In this document: positions 41,266-51,050 of the stretch, one piece after another
Position numbering within the stretch: the stretch's first letter is position 1
How the letters are laid out: each line of letters begins with the position of its first letter
Assembly: GCA_016927065.1 (NCBI GenBank)
Contig: JAFGNJ010000016.1
Location: forward strand, 1-63,316
Direction of reading: 5' to 3'
DNA length: 63,316 bases
Source: Deltaproteobacteria bacterium
GTDB lineage: Bacteria; Desulfobacterota; B13-G15; RBG-16-54-18
Translations under genes and position numbers: made by a program
The notes under the pieces: generated by a model
What the model was told of the DNA's origin: nothing
The model's input: only the letters and a program-made list of their open reading frames with translations
The model's database searches: none

Positions 41266-42312
41266 ATGAAAAAACCATCCAACAAGAAATCATCAAAAAA
41301 GAAAAAACGCACCATAAAATGGGGCAAAGATAATCCGTGGTTTATCGGGACAGTAGGCGGCCTTATCGGAGCCTTTTTGATAGGGGTCGTCCTCTTTTAT
41401 TTCTTTGGGCACCGAGAGCACCAAATCTACCGCGCCATATATATGACTTCCATCAATAACGCCGACAGATTGCTGGAAAGGAGTATGGCCGAGGACGCCT
41501 TGGCGATATACAACGATATCGCAAACAAGATATCAGCGAGAAGAGACCGGGAACTCTATGCCACCGTGAAAAATGGACAAGGGGTCTGCTACTATAATGT
41601 AGCACTCGTGAAGGACAAGGAGGAAAACCTCCAGAAGGCCATTAGTGCCTTTTATAAGGCCCTGGAAATTAGGACTGTTGAAAAATGCCCTGACGACTAC
41701 GCCGCCACCCAGAACAACCTCGGCAACGCCTACAGGACACTTTCCGAGGTCAAGGATAATGAGGAAAACCTGCACAAGGCCTTTGAGGCCTTTGCAGAAG
41801 CCCTGAAGGTCTACGACCGTGACCAATATCCTACTGGCTATGCCGCCACCCAGAACAACCTCGGGGCTGCCTACGGCACCCTTTCCGAGATCAGGGATAA
41901 AGAGGAGAATCTGACCAAGGCCGTCAAGGCCTTTGAAGAGGCCTTGACGATCAGGACCATAGAGGGATACCCCGACGACTACGCCGCTACCCAAAACAAC
42001 CTCGGCAACGCCTATAGGGCCTTGGCACAAGTCAAGGATACGAGGGATAACCTCTTCAAGGCCATAAAGGCCTTCAAGGAGGCCTTGAAGATATACACGC
42101 TGAATGAATATCCTCTGGAGTATGCCACTACCCAGAACAACCTTGGCAACGCATACAGCGCCCTGGCAGTGGTTCAGGATAAGGAAGGGAATGTGGCCAG
42201 GGCGGTCAGGGCCTTTGAAGAAGCCCTGAAGATCTACACTTTGGGAAAATACCCCACCCACTTTAGGACCGTAACCGCGAACATAAAGCAGGCCAAGGCG
42301 AAGATGCGGTAG
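41266..42312 (+). CDS. Membrane-anchored tetratricopeptide-repeat protein
   Basis: A 348-residue protein with a lysine-rich cytoplasmic start, one membrane segment (about residues 23-44) and a periplasmic TPR domain. The repeat unit is 47 residues, not 34, and contains YAATQNNLGNAYRTLSEV; about four or five copies run in tandem (visible in the DNA as 141-base repeats at about 41700, 41840, 41983 and 42125). The ATG at 41266 follows GGGGG, while one at 41254 lacks a ribosome site. It sits between the aro and trp blocks. A partner is unknown. Confidence 0.8.
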   Translation: MKKPSNKKSSKKKKRTIKWGKDNPWFIGTVGGLIGAFLIGVVLFYFFGHREHQIYRAIYMTSINNADRLLERSMAEDALAIYNDIANKISARRDRELYATVKNGQGVCYYNVALVKDKEENLQKAISAFYKALEIRTVEKCPDDYAATQNNLGNAYRTLSEVKDNEENLHKAFEAFAEALKVYDRDQYPTGYAATQNNLGAAYGTLSEIRDKEENLTKAVKAFEEALTIRTIEGYPDDYAATQNNLGNAYRALAQVKDTRDNLFKAIKAFKEALKIYTLNEYPLEYATTQNNLGNAYSALAVVQDKEGNVARAVRAFEEALKIYTLGKYPTHFRTVTANIKQAKAKMR

Positions 42313-42343
42313 CTATGACAGGTGGATTTTCCACAATTTAGTA

Positions 42344-42372
42344 TTGACAGCCACCACAATCTCTGGTATAGA
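42344..42372 (+). promoter_or_regulatory. Promoter of the trp operon
   Basis: A perfect TTGACA (42344-42349) and TATAGA (42367-42372) lie exactly 17 bases apart. The trp leader peptide starts 31 bases later. Confidence 0.8.
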
Positions 42373-42402
42373 ATTCCAGAATTTTTGCAAGGATAAAATG
42401 AT

Positions 42403-42471
42403 ATGCACGGGACAATAGAAAACGTTGATTATTGGTGGTGGAACAAAAGAGAGAGGTGCGCTCACCGCTGA
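42403..42471 (+). CDS. trpL: trp operon leader peptide with WWW control codons
   Basis: A 22-codon frame with AAGGA nine bases upstream of the ATG. Residues 9-13 read DYWWW, three consecutive Trp codons preceded by Tyr, and the frame ends in TGA before two hairpin terminators. This is the classical arrangement of ribosome-mediated trp attenuation. GAGAGAGGT (42449-42457) inside the coding part is complementary to ACCTCTCTC (42502-42510) in the terminator loop, offering an alternative pairing. Confidence 0.88.
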   Translation: MHGTIENVDYWWWNKRERCAHR

Positions 42472-42490
42472 TTCTCTGAGATAGAGAAAA

Positions 42491-42529
42491 GGCCGTGGAA
42501 GACCTCTCTCAGGCTCCACGGCCTTTTTT
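42491..42529 (+). terminator. Attenuator terminator 1 of the trp operon
   Basis: GGCCGTGGA (42491-42499) and TCCACGGCC (42515-42523) form a perfect stem, followed by six T. The loop includes the antiterminator partner ACCTCTCTC. Confidence 0.88.
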
Positions 42530-42545
42530 GTTTGTATTGATCGAC

Positions 42546-42577
42546 AAAAAAGGCCGTGATGAAACAACGGCTTTTTT
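42546..42577 (+). terminator. Attenuator terminator 2 of the trp operon
   Basis: GCCGT (42553-42557) pairs with ACGGC (42567-42571), with A and T runs on either side extending the stem, and TTTTTT at 42572-42577. It lies immediately behind terminator 1 and ends 28 bases before trpE. Confidence 0.75.
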
Positions 42578-42605
42578 ATTGCCCACTCTGGAGGTATTAC
42601 CATCG

Positions 42606-44108
42606 ATGTACTATCCGGCATTTGAACAATTTAAACAATTGACCCAAGAGGGAAATTTGATTCCCCTTTACCGGGAGATTCTGGCGGATACGGAGACCCC
42701 TGTTTCGGCCCTCATGAAGCTGCGGGGGAAACCCCATCTCTTCCTCTTGGAGAGCGTGGAGGGGGGAGAAAAGTGGGGGCGGTACACCTTCCTGGGAGCA
42801 GACCCCCACATGATCTTCACGGTCAGGGGAGCGGATGTCATCATCCAGGAAAATGGGGAAAGCCATACCCACAAGCACGGCGGAGATCCCTTGAAATTAT
42901 TAAAGGATTTATTATACAGCTACCGCCCCGTCCCCGTAGAGGGACTTCCCCGGTTTTATGGCGGGGCCGTAGGATTTCTCGGCTATGATATGGTCCGCTA
43001 CTTTGAGCGGTTACCCGCCCGCGCCCGAAAAGACCTTCAGAGCGATGATGCGATGTTCCTCATTACCGATACCCTGATGATCTTCGACAACGTGCGGCAC
43101 ACCATCAAGGTGGTCTCCTGCGCCCTTACCGAGGGGAGGAACGATCTTCGCGCGGTCTACGACGAGGCAATCGGAAAGATCGACGGCATGATCGAGATAC
43201 TCAAGGCCCCTGCGGCAATGGGAGATCAGCCCCACGATGCGCCAGACGATACCCCCCCGCAATCCAATATGCAGCCGGAGGCATTCAAGACAATGGTGCG
43301 ACAGGCCAAGGACTATATTGTTGCCGGAGATGTCATTCAGGCCGTCCTCTCCCAACGATTTCAAAAAGAGCATCGTGCAGATCCCATTGATCTCTACCGC
43401 GCCCTCCGCTACATCAATCCATCTCCCTACCTTTTTTTTCTCAAACTTGAAGATTTACTCCTTATCGGTTCCTCCCCCGAGGTCACCGTGCGCCTTGAAG
43501 AAGGCGTTGCTGAATTGCGCCCCATTGCCGGCACGAGGAGACGGGGGGAGAGCGAGCAGGAGGACAGACAACTCTCCGACGAACTCCTGCAAGACCCCAA
43601 AGAGCGGGCGGAACACGTCATGCTTGTCGATCTGGGAAGAAATGACCTGGGCAGGATCGCCCGGATCGGCAGTGTGCAGGTCAACCAATACATGGTGGTG
43701 GAGCGCTACTCCCACGTCATGCACCTCGTATCCCACATCCAGGCGCAGCTGGCCGAGGGCAAGGATGCGTTCGACGTGCTCAAGGCCACCTTCCCGGCAG
43801 GTACCCTCAGTGGCGCGCCGAAGATCAGGGCGATGGAGATCATCGATGAGCTGGAGCCCACCCGGCGGGGCCTTTACGGGGGGGCGGTCGGCTATTTCAG
43901 CTACACGGGGAACATGGACTTCTGCATCACTATTCGGACCATGGTGCTAATGGATGGAAAAATCTACATACAGGCAGGCGCGGGGATCGTGGCCGATTCC
44001 GACCCTGAGGCGGAATATCAGGAGACCGTCAATAAGGCGATGGGGATGATGCAGGCCATAGAGATGACTGCCTCGGGGCTTGAAATAACCAAAAAAGCAA
44101 ATAGGTGA
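42606..44108 (+). CDS. trpE: Anthranilate synthase component I
   Basis: Makes anthranilate from chorismate, using ammonia delivered by TrpG. From the ATG at 42606, with GGAGG upstream, it has 500 residues: an N-terminal domain with the tryptophan-binding LLES element (FLLESVEGGEKWGRYTFLG) and the chorismate-binding domain (PIAGTRRRG, AEHVMLVDLGRNDLGR, FPAGTLSGAPKIRAMEII). The LLES motif implies feedback inhibition by Trp on top of the attenuator. Confidence 0.97.
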   Translation: MYYPAFEQFKQLTQEGNLIPLYREILADTETPVSALMKLRGKPHLFLLESVEGGEKWGRYTFLGADPHMIFTVRGADVIIQENGESHTHKHGGDPLKLLKDLLYSYRPVPVEGLPRFYGGAVGFLGYDMVRYFERLPARARKDLQSDDAMFLITDTLMIFDNVRHTIKVVSCALTEGRNDLRAVYDEAIGKIDGMIEILKAPAAMGDQPHDAPDDTPPQSNMQPEAFKTMVRQAKDYIVAGDVIQAVLSQRFQKEHRADPIDLYRALRYINPSPYLFFLKLEDLLLIGSSPEVTVRLEEGVAELRPIAGTRRRGESEQEDRQLSDELLQDPKERAEHVMLVDLGRNDLGRIARIGSVQVNQYMVVERYSHVMHLVSHIQAQLAEGKDAFDVLKATFPAGTLSGAPKIRAMEIIDELEPTRRGLYGGAVGYFSYTGNMDFCITIRTMVLMDGKIYIQAGAGIVADSDPEAEYQETVNKAMGMMQAIEMTASGLEITKKANR

Positions 44109-44123
44109 GAAAGGAAGACGGCT

Positions 44124-44699
44124 ATGATCTTGATGATCGATAATTACGACTCCTTCACCTATAACCTGGTCCAGTATATCGGCCAACTGGGGGGAGAGGT
44201 GATGGTCCATCGCAATGATGTCGTCACCGTCGATGAGATCCGGAAGCTGAAGCCGGATGCCATCGTCCTGTCACCCGGCCCCTGCACCCCCAAAGAGGCG
44301 GGGATCTGCGTTGAGGTGATCAGGGAATTGGGCGCGACCATCCCCATCCTGGGGGTCTGTTTGGGACACCAGGCCGTCGGTTATGCCTTCGGCGGCGAGG
44401 TGATCAGGGCCCAGCAGATCATGCACGGGAAGACCTCACAGGTTATAAACGACGGGCGGACTATATTTACAGGGCTCCCCAATCCCTTGGTGGCAGGGAG
44501 GTATCACTCCCTGATCTTGAAGAGGGACTCCCTCCCTGGCTGTTTTGAGATCAGCGCCGAGACGGAAGAAGGGGAGATCATGGGTATTCGCCATAAGGAA
44601 TTGCCGGTGGAAGGAGTTCAGTTCCACCCCGAGTCGATCCTCACGCCGAACGGAAAACGATTGCTCAAGAATTTTTTGACCATGATTGAGGGAGCATGA
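44124..44699 (+). CDS. trpG: Anthranilate synthase component II (glutamine amidotransferase)
   Basis: Class I glutamine amidotransferase of 191 residues. It shows [26 protein letters not shown], the nucleophile cysteine in [11 protein letters not shown] and the His-Glu pair in [10 protein letters not shown]. It is 15 bases downstream of trpE and not fused to trpD. Confidence 0.95.
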   Translation: MILMIDNYDSFTYNLVQYIGQLGGEVMVHRNDVVTVDEIRKLKPDAIVLSPGPCTPKEAGICVEVIRELGATIPILGVCLGHQAVGYAFGGEVIRAQQIMHGKTSQVINDGRTIFTGLPNPLVAGRYHSLILKRDSLPGCFEISAETEEGEIMGIRHKELPVEGVQFHPESILTPNGKRLLKNFLTMIEGA

Positions 44700-44767
44700 T
44701 TACTAACGGACAATCCATCATAACGATACATCACTCAAGCATTCCGCCATTGACGGGGAAAATCGAC

Positions 44768-44811
44768 AATCCCCCCTTACCCCCCTTTAGAAAAGGGGGG
44801 ATGGGGGGATT
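44768..44811. repeat. C-tract/G-tract inverted repeat between trpG and trpD
   Basis: A 44-base palindrome-like element. The left arm AATCCCCCCTTACCCCCCTTT and right arm AAAAGGGGGGATGGGGGGATT pair almost fully around a few central bases. Elements of this type (AATCCCCC...GGGGGATT) occur widely as dispersed intergenic repeats in many bacteria. It splits the trp operon and could shape the mRNA between trpG and trpD. Confidence 0.75.
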
Positions 44812-44855
44812 TGAGACCTATTTTCTGGGCAAGAGGTGAGAAAGGAGGGATCACC

Positions 44856-45866
44856 ATGATCAAGGAGGCCATTGCAAAAGCGGTCACCTCAGAAGACCTG
44901 AACGAATCGGAGATGATGCAGGCCATGGATGAAGTAATGGGGGGGAAGGCGACACCCGCACAGATTGCCGCCTTTATCACCGCCCTGCGGATGAAGGGTG
45001 AGACGGTAGACGAGGTCACCGGGGCCGCCCGCATCATGCGGCAGAAGGCGACGAGGATCGATGCACGCTCTTCGATCATCGTGGACACCTGCGGGACCGG
45101 CGGAGATGGGATGAACACCTTCAACATCTCCACCACCACGGCCTTTGTGGTGGCAGGGGCGGACATCATTGTGGCGAAACACGGCAATCGAGCCGTCTCC
45201 AGCGGCTGCGGAAGCGCCGACGTCCTGGAGGCCCTCGGCGTCAACATCGGCGTTGGACCGGAGATCGTCGAGGAATGCATCCAGCAGATCGGCATCGGCT
45301 TCCTCTTCGCCCCCAAGCTCCACGGGGCCATGAAGTACGCCATCGAGCCGCGCCGGGAAATCGGGGTGCGGACGATCTTTAATATGCTGGGCCCCTTGAC
45401 GAACCCCGCCGGGGCCACGGCCCAGCTCCTCGGGGTCTATAACCCGCCGTTGACGGAGATGTTCGCCGGGGTCCTGAAGAATCTGGGGACCAAGAGGGCC
45501 TTTGTGGTCCACGGCTCCGACGGCCTGGATGAGGTTACGGTAACCGGCGAGACGCGCGTCACCGAGTTAAAGGATGATCTCATCAGCACCTACAATATCG
45601 ACCCCGTCGAGATATTCGGCGAGACCTATCAGGGGGAGGACCTTGTCGGCGGAGACGCCGCGGCCAATGCAGCCATTACCAAGAATGTCTTGACCGGCAA
45701 GGATGGGGCCTGCAGGAAGATCGTCCTGCTCAACGCCGCCTTGGCTTTGATGGCAGGTGAAAAGGCCGGGGATATCCGCGAGGGTATCGCCATGGCCGAG
45801 GAGTGCATCGACAGCGGGGCCGCCATGGAGAAACTGGAGGCCCTCATTAAACTGAGCAACAGCTGA
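44856..45866 (+). CDS. trpD: Anthranilate phosphoribosyltransferase
   Basis: Attaches phosphoribose to anthranilate. The ATG at 44856, preceded by AAAGGAGGG, gives 336 residues with [41 protein letters not shown] and [12 protein letters not shown]. It is separated from trpG by an inverted repeat but stays in the operon order. Confidence 0.96.
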   Translation: MIKEAIAKAVTSEDLNESEMMQAMDEVMGGKATPAQIAAFITALRMKGETVDEVTGAARIMRQKATRIDARSSIIVDTCGTGGDGMNTFNISTTTAFVVAGADIIVAKHGNRAVSSGCGSADVLEALGVNIGVGPEIVEECIQQIGIGFLFAPKLHGAMKYAIEPRREIGVRTIFNMLGPLTNPAGATAQLLGVYNPPLTEMFAGVLKNLGTKRAFVVHGSDGLDEVTVTGETRVTELKDDLISTYNIDPVEIFGETYQGEDLVGGDAAANAAITKNVLTGKDGACRKIVLLNAALALMAGEKAGDIREGIAMAEECIDSGAAMEKLEALIKLSNS

Positions 45867-45874
45867 GGAGGATC

Positions 45875-46657
45875 GTGATCCTCGATCACATAGTCGCGGC
45901 AAAACACCAAGAGGTCGCTTCCCTCAAGGCAAATCAACCCCTTTCCCACTTGAAAGGGGCGATAAAAGAACTCCCCCCTACCCGTGATTTTAGAGGGGCA
46001 ATCAGCAACTCAAGTTGTTCCATCATCGCTGAGGTGAAGAGGAGCTCACCATCCAAGGGGAGGATCAGGGAGGAGTTTGACCCCGTGCAGATCGCCGCCA
46101 TCTATCAGGCAAACGGGGCCCGGGCCATCTCGGTCCTCACGGATGAGCAATTCTTCGAGGGGAAGGGGGCATATCTGTCGCAGATTAAAGACGTCATCGA
46201 TCTTCCCCTCTTGAGAAAGGATTTTATCATCGATCCGTATCAGATCTATGAAACCAGGCTTCTTGGCGGGGACGCCCTCCTCCTCATCGCCTCCCTCCTG
46301 GAAGAAGGGCAATTGCGGGAGTACATACAGTTAGCAAAAACCTTAAGGCTTGCACCCCTCGTCGAGGTCCATACCAAGGAGGAATTGGCGAAGGCCCTGA
46401 CCGCAGGGGCCGATATCATCGGCATCAACAACCGTGACCTCAAGACATTCGCTACGGATATACAAACGACGCTGGAACTCGCCTCGCTCATCCCCGGCGA
46501 CAGGACCGTGGTGACGGAGAGCGGCATCGTCACCAGGGGGGATATTGAGCGATTGATGGATGCAGGGGTTCATTGCTTCTTGATCGGTGAGACCTTGATG
46601 CGGGCCGAGGACATCGGGGGGAAGCTGAGGGAACTCTTGGGGGGAGCAAAGCAGTGA
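45875..46657 (+). CDS. trpC: Indole-3-glycerol-phosphate synthase
   Basis: Closes the indole ring. The 260-residue TIM barrel shows IIAEVKRSSPSKG with the catalytic lysine, FFEGKGAYLSQIKD, LLRKDFIIDPYQIYE, INNRDLKTF and ESGIVTRGDIERL. The start is GTG, eight bases after trpD, with GGAGG upstream. Separate from trpF. Confidence 0.96.
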   Translation: MILDHIVAAKHQEVASLKANQPLSHLKGAIKELPPTRDFRGAISNSSCSIIAEVKRSSPSKGRIREEFDPVQIAAIYQANGARAISVLTDEQFFEGKGAYLSQIKDVIDLPLLRKDFIIDPYQIYETRLLGGDALLLIASLLEEGQLREYIQLAKTLRLAPLVEVHTKEELAKALTAGADIIGINNRDLKTFATDIQTTLELASLIPGDRTVVTESGIVTRGDIERLMDAGVHCFLIGETLMRAEDIGGKLRELLGGAKQ

Positions 46658-47298
46658 CACAGATAAAGATCTGCGGGATCACGAATAGCGAAGACGCTGC
46701 CTTCGTAGCAGAATGCGGGGCCGATGCCGTCGGTTTTATCTTCCACCCGAAAAGCCCCCGGTACGTGGCACCGGAGACCGTGAAACAAATCATAGGAAAG
46801 CTCCCCGACGATATCACTACGGTCGGTGTCTTTGTGAACCTGAACCCCGTCCAAGTCAAGGATATTGTCGCCTTCTGCGGCCTCGACATGGTCCAACTGC
46901 ACGGCGATGAATCACCTGCCTACTGCGGAGGATTCCCCAAATCACAGGTGGTCAAGGCCGTGGCGCTCAAGGAGGAAGCGGATATGGAGCACTTAGGAGC
47001 GTACCCTGTTCGGGCCATTCTGGTGGATGCGTATGATTCCGTGCGCCGCGGCGGAACGGGTGAACGTGCGAATTGGGACCTTGCCGCCAAGGTTAAAGAG
47101 ACTCACCCACTTATCCTCGCCGGCGGGTTGTCGCTGGCCAATATCAAAGAGGCCATCGATCTTGTATCCCCCCATGCCGTGGACATCAACAGCGGTGTGG
47201 AGGGTTCACCGGGGAAAAAGGATCATCAAAAGGTCAAAGAGATCATTGAGCTCGTGCACGAGTTAGGCGGGGAAGATGCAGGGATATTTGGCAGGTGA
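46654..47298 (+). CDS. trpF: Phosphoribosylanthranilate isomerase
   Basis: A 214-residue TIM barrel with KICGITNSEDA, GADAVGFIFHPKSPR, VQLHGDESP and DINSGVEGSPGKKD. The GTG start overlaps the trpC stop (GTGA). Confidence 0.95.
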   Translation: MTQIKICGITNSEDAAFVAECGADAVGFIFHPKSPRYVAPETVKQIIGKLPDDITTVGVFVNLNPVQVKDIVAFCGLDMVQLHGDESPAYCGGFPKSQVVKAVALKEEADMEHLGAYPVRAILVDAYDSVRRGGTGERANWDLAAKVKETHPLILAGGLSLANIKEAIDLVSPHAVDINSGVEGSPGKKDHQKVKEIIELVHELGGEDAGIFGR

Positions 47299-47331
47299 AT
47301 GCATGTCTATATCTAATAAAGGGTGAAAATT

Positions 47332-48525
47332 ATGAGCAAACAGTGGCCGGATAAGAAAGGACACTTCGGCATCTACGGGGGGCGCTATGCAGCCGAGACC
47401 CTGATGCCCGCCCTCCTTGAGTTGGAAGAAGCGTATCTTCAGGCCAGGAAGGACAAGACCTTCCAGGCGGAACTCGACCGCTATCTGCGGGACTATGCAG
47501 GCAGGGAAACTCCCCTCTATTATGCTCGACGCCTTACTGAGGAGTTAGGCGGGGCACGGATCTATCTCAAGCGCGAAGACCTCGGCCATACGGGCTCCCA
47601 CAAGATCAACAACACCCTGGGGCAGGTACTCCTCGCCCAACGGATGGGGAAAAAGAGGGTGATCGCGGAGACCGGCGCCGGCCAGCACGGTGTCGCCACA
47701 GCCACAGTCGCCGCCCTCTTCGGCATGGAGTGCCAGATATTTATGGGCGACGAGGACATCAGGAGGCAAGCACCGAACGTCTTTCGGATGAAGATCCTGG
47801 GTGCGGAGGTCACACCGGTCTCCTCAGGCACGGCGACGCTCAAAGACGCCATGAACGAGGCCATGCGCCAGTGGGTGGCCAGGGTGCGGGACACCTATTA
47901 CGTCATCGGCTCTACCGCCGGGCCTCACCCCTATCCCCTGATGGTGAGGGACTTTCAGAGCTGTATCGGGCGGGAGACGAAGAAACAGATTATCAAGAAA
48001 GAAGGCAGGCTCCCCGATTTCCTCATTGCCTGCGTGGGCGGGGGGAGCAACGCCATGGGGCTTTTTTACCCCTTCAAGGACGACGCGGCAGTCGCCATGA
48101 TCGGTGTGGAGGCCGCGGGCAAAGGAGTGGAGTCCGGTCTGCACGCGGCGAGCATCGCGGCAGGGGAGGTCGGTGTCTTGCACGGAAACAAGACCTATCT
48201 CTTACAGGATGAAGACGGCCAGGTGCGCGATGCCTTTTCTATTGCCGCGGGCCTCGATTACCCCGGCGTGGGGCCGGAGCACGCCTCGTTTCATGAATCG
48301 GGCAGGGCCACATACGTCACCATCGATGACGAGGAAGCGATTAAGGCATTCATCGCCCTCTCCAAATACGAGGGGATCATCCCCGCCCTGGAGAGCGCCC
48401 ATGCCGTGGCCTATGCCATGCTGCTCGCCCCTGAGTTGGAGAGGGAAAAGATCATCGTGATCAACCTCTCCGGCAGGGGGGACAAGGATGCGGGGATCAT
48501 CGCCGAAAGGGCACAGGCGAAGTAA
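47332..48525 (+). CDS. trpB: Tryptophan synthase beta chain
   Basis: PLP enzyme condensing indole with serine. The ATG at 47332, with AAGGGTG upstream, gives 397 residues; a GTG three codons earlier is less likely. [11 protein letters not shown], the PLP lysine in [23 protein letters not shown] and the phosphate loop GGGSNAMG are all present. This is the TrpB1 type that partners with TrpA. Confidence 0.97.
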   Translation: MSKQWPDKKGHFGIYGGRYAAETLMPALLELEEAYLQARKDKTFQAELDRYLRDYAGRETPLYYARRLTEELGGARIYLKREDLGHTGSHKINNTLGQVLLAQRMGKKRVIAETGAGQHGVATATVAALFGMECQIFMGDEDIRRQAPNVFRMKILGAEVTPVSSGTATLKDAMNEAMRQWVARVRDTYYVIGSTAGPHPYPLMVRDFQSCIGRETKKQIIKKEGRLPDFLIACVGGGSNAMGLFYPFKDDAAVAMIGVEAAGKGVESGLHAASIAAGEVGVLHGNKTYLLQDEDGQVRDAFSIAAGLDYPGVGPEHASFHESGRATYVTIDDEEAIKAFIALSKYEGIIPALESAHAVAYAMLLAPELEREKIIVINLSGRGDKDAGIIAERAQAK

Positions 48526-48527
48526 TC

Positions 48528-49331
48528 ATGGGCAGAATCGAGCAGAGATTTAATATATTAAAGGAAAAGGGCGAAAAGGCCCTCGTCATATATATCACGG
48601 CAGGGGACCCCAGTTTGGAGCAGACCAAGGAGATCGCGCTGGGCCTCGATGCCGCCGGCGTGGATTGCCTGGAGATCGGCGTACCCTTCTCAGACCCCAC
48701 TGCCGACGGACCCATTATCCAGGCCGCCTCTCAGCGGGCCCTCAAAAACGGCACGACCCTTGCGGCCATCCTCGCAATGATCGAATCCATCAGAAAGACC
48801 TCCGAGATCCCTATCGTCCTCTTCGGCTATTACAACCCCATCTTGAGCTACGGCCCAGAGCGCTTTGCCGCCCGGGCCAAAGAGGCAGGGGTGGATGGCA
48901 TCCTGGTCGTTGACCTCCCCCCTGAAGAGGCCGCCGAGCTCAGGCAGTATACCGATCCAAAAGGAATAGACTTTATATCCCTGATCGCTCCCACAACGAA
49001 CACCGAGCGGGTGAAGAGGATAGCCAGTCATGCCACGGGCTTTCTTTACTACATCTCCATCACCGGCGTGACCGGGACCGCCAAGCCGCAGGTTGAAGAG
49101 GTCGCAAAAGATATAAAAAGGATACGTACGGTAACCGAACTGCCCCTAGTCGTCGGCTTCGGTATATCCACCCCCCAACAGGCCAAAGAGATCGCCCCTT
49201 TTGCCGACGGCATCGTCATCGGGAGCGCCGTGGTGCGGATGATAGATGAGTACTCTGGAAAATTCGACCTGGTCACCCAAGTTGCCCACTACGCCAGGCA
49301 AATAAAAGAGGCAATCTCGCTACCCCTTTGA
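48528..49331 (+). CDS. trpA: Tryptophan synthase alpha chain
   Basis: Cleaves indole-3-glycerol phosphate and channels indole to TrpB. The 267 residues include [34 protein letters not shown] with the catalytic aspartate, and [15 protein letters not shown]. It starts two bases after trpB and ends the operon. Confidence 0.96.
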   Translation: MGRIEQRFNILKEKGEKALVIYITAGDPSLEQTKEIALGLDAAGVDCLEIGVPFSDPTADGPIIQAASQRALKNGTTLAAILAMIESIRKTSEIPIVLFGYYNPILSYGPERFAARAKEAGVDGILVVDLPPEEAAELRQYTDPKGIDFISLIAPTTNTERVKRIASHATGFLYYISITGVTGTAKPQVEEVAKDIKRIRTVTELPLVVGFGISTPQQAKEIAPFADGIVIGSAVVRMIDEYSGKFDLVTQVAHYARQIKEAISLPL

Positions 49332-49344
49332 TCATCTATCATGT

Positions 49345-49370
49345 AGAAGTGGGATTGAGATGCCCCTTCT
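49345..49370 (+). terminator. Weak hairpin after trpA
   Basis: AGAAGTGGG (49345-49353) and CCCCTTCT (49363-49370) pair imperfectly, followed by only a few T. It is the only terminator-like structure seen at the end of the trp operon. Confidence 0.35.
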
Positions 49371-49482
49371 TTGATGTAAAAAACCAGAGGGATTATTAGA
49401 AATTATTTTAGACTAAATATCCTCTTTGTGTTAATACTATTATTTTGATTATTATAGGAAAATTTTTATAGAGGAGGAAGCG

Positions 49483-50238
49483 ATGCTAAAGAGAAGTAAA
49501 AGATACGACACGAGTGGGAAAATTTTCTTTTTAATTCTCATCGTTTTTTTCCTGTTTGCTGCAGCACAGGTAGCATATTCGCAAAGCATACGTCTCCTTA
49601 TACCCAACGGTGGAGAGACTTGGGTTATAGGGCAAGAGAAATACATATCCTGGACCTCTGAAGGCCTGAGCGCTGATACGAAAGTGAAGCTTGAGCTTTT
49701 TCACCATGGAATGAGAATAGGTACCATTATCTCAAACAGATCAAACCCTGGTGGAACAGTTGCGTGGAAATGGGACGTGGGCGACTATCAAGGTGGTACC
49801 GCGGCACCTGATTCTGGTTATTACATCCACGTCACGACCATGGATGGACAATATACGGATCGTACTGACCGTTCCTTTAGACTCTGTTCTGGAACGATCC
49901 CCTCAATAACAGTCACAAATCCTCGTTCCAACAGTGTCTGGTACCATGGGAATACGTACAATATTACGTGGGAGTCGGAAGGACTGGGTCCATATATGGA
50001 AATATCACTTCTTGATCAAAATCGTCGCTTTATTCGAAAATTGTTCGATAATGCTTTCAACGATGGAACTCATCCCTGGACAATACCGGAAGATATTTCA
50101 CCAGGTACGTATATAATCGATATCCGACCCAAACGCGGATTTGATATTCCGGGCAATCCGATCTGGGATCGGTCTGAACCATTTAAGATCAGAGTTCTAC
50201 TAAAACCAATTCCAGGTTTGAAGAAAATAGAGAGGTAA
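49483..50238 (+). CDS. Secreted protein with two Kre9/Knh1-like domains
   Basis: A 251-residue protein with an N-terminal membrane or signal segment (about residues 15-35) and two tandem strand-rich repeats. Each repeat opens with the motif NGGETWVIGQEKYISW or NPRSNSVWYHGNTYNITW, which marks the Kre9/KNH N-terminal domain found in many bacterial surface proteins. GGAGGAAG precedes the ATG. It probably acts in the periplasm or on the surface. The ligand is unknown. Confidence 0.78.
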   Translation: MLKRSKRYDTSGKIFFLILIVFFLFAAAQVAYSQSIRLLIPNGGETWVIGQEKYISWTSEGLSADTKVKLELFHHGMRIGTIISNRSNPGGTVAWKWDVGDYQGGTAAPDSGYYIHVTTMDGQYTDRTDRSFRLCSGTIPSITVTNPRSNSVWYHGNTYNITWESEGLGPYMEISLLDQNRRFIRKLFDNAFNDGTHPWTIPEDISPGTYIIDIRPKRGFDIPGNPIWDRSEPFKIRVLLKPIPGLKKIER

Positions 50239-50303
50239 CAAGAGGTTTAGTCTTCATTTGTGATATTTCTGCTTGATACGCGTTTTCTGAAAAATACGAA
50301 AAG

Positions 50304-51050
50304 CTACTCCTCATAATTGCGATAAGGAAAACCCCGTTTCTGTATGAATCTATCAACTAGCTCCATAAGCGCAATATTAAGAGGCCTCACGAACTCGCGG
50401 ACCACATCAATCGCATTACTATAGGTTTCGGTACCCATCACCTCATGAAGATATGTCTGCGCGGCTGCGTCAGCGAAATAGAATCTAGATTCAGCCATGC
50501 TCAAGCCACGCGAAATAAAAGCCCGATCGTCCTTGCTAGTCTCACCTCTAAAATGTTGACGGTATCCTCTCCAGATTTCCTTGGGGTCATAGTGGAAGGC
50601 GACCTTATTACGAACGAGTAGAAGGCTCTTGCCGACGTCATCCTTAGGAGTACTCCCCATGGCAACTTTTACAACTATATTCCATGCCTCTCGAGCGTTC
50701 GGGCGCATGTTACTAACGAGCTTTTTCATAAACTCAAGTTTGAGCACTTTCTCATTATTCTGTATTAGATTGAACAGTTCATGAAGTAATCCGACGGTTA
50801 ACCGACGTAGGTGGTTTTCAACTCCTGCGAAGGCTCCCCAAAAACGTGACTTCGAGGGGTCGCTGGAAGGTTTCGACTGCTCTAAGAGAACCTGCGCATA
50901 GGTTAAGTCCCTGAAGTCGTTATATATCAACGCGAGAGACAGAACAAAGTTACATATATCCTGGGCAACTTTGTCATCTTCTTGAAATGCATCTGGATTA
51001 AACGTTTGAAGTTTCGCTAATTGCAAGCATTCTTTTTGAAAGCTATTCAT
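50304..51050 (-). CDS. Unknown helical protein with a HEPN-like RN(x4)H motif
   Basis: A 248-residue, mostly helical protein. VRNKVAFHYD contains R147, N148 and H153, the Rx4-6H pattern of HEPN-fold RNases, but no other family signature is clear, so this is a hint only. The ATG at 51050 lies inside a 60-base repeat also present at 55536-55595. A longer frame starting inside the next gene is less likely. The gene stands alone among metabolic genes. Confidence 0.6.
   Translation of the reverse strand: MNSFQKECLQLAKLQTFNPDAFQEDDKVAQDICNFVLSLALIYNDFRDLTYAQVLLEQSKPSSDPSKSRFWGAFAGVENHLRRLTVGLLHELFNLIQNNEKVLKLEFMKKLVSNMRPNAREAWNIVVKVAMGSTPKDDVGKSLLLVRNKVAFHYDPKEIWRGYRQHFRGETSKDDRAFISRGLSMAESRFYFADAAAQTYLHEVMGTETYSNAIDVVREFVRPLNIALMELVDRFIQKRGFPYRNYEE

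Noticed and set aside
41700..42160. Regular 141-base DNA repeats that might suggest a CRISPR or other repeat array
   Set aside because: The period is in frame, repeats differ at third codon positions and they encode TPR units.
41533..42261. 242-codon minus-strand frame opposite the TPR gene
   Set aside because: Antisense to the 47-residue repeats; its own repeats simply mirror them.
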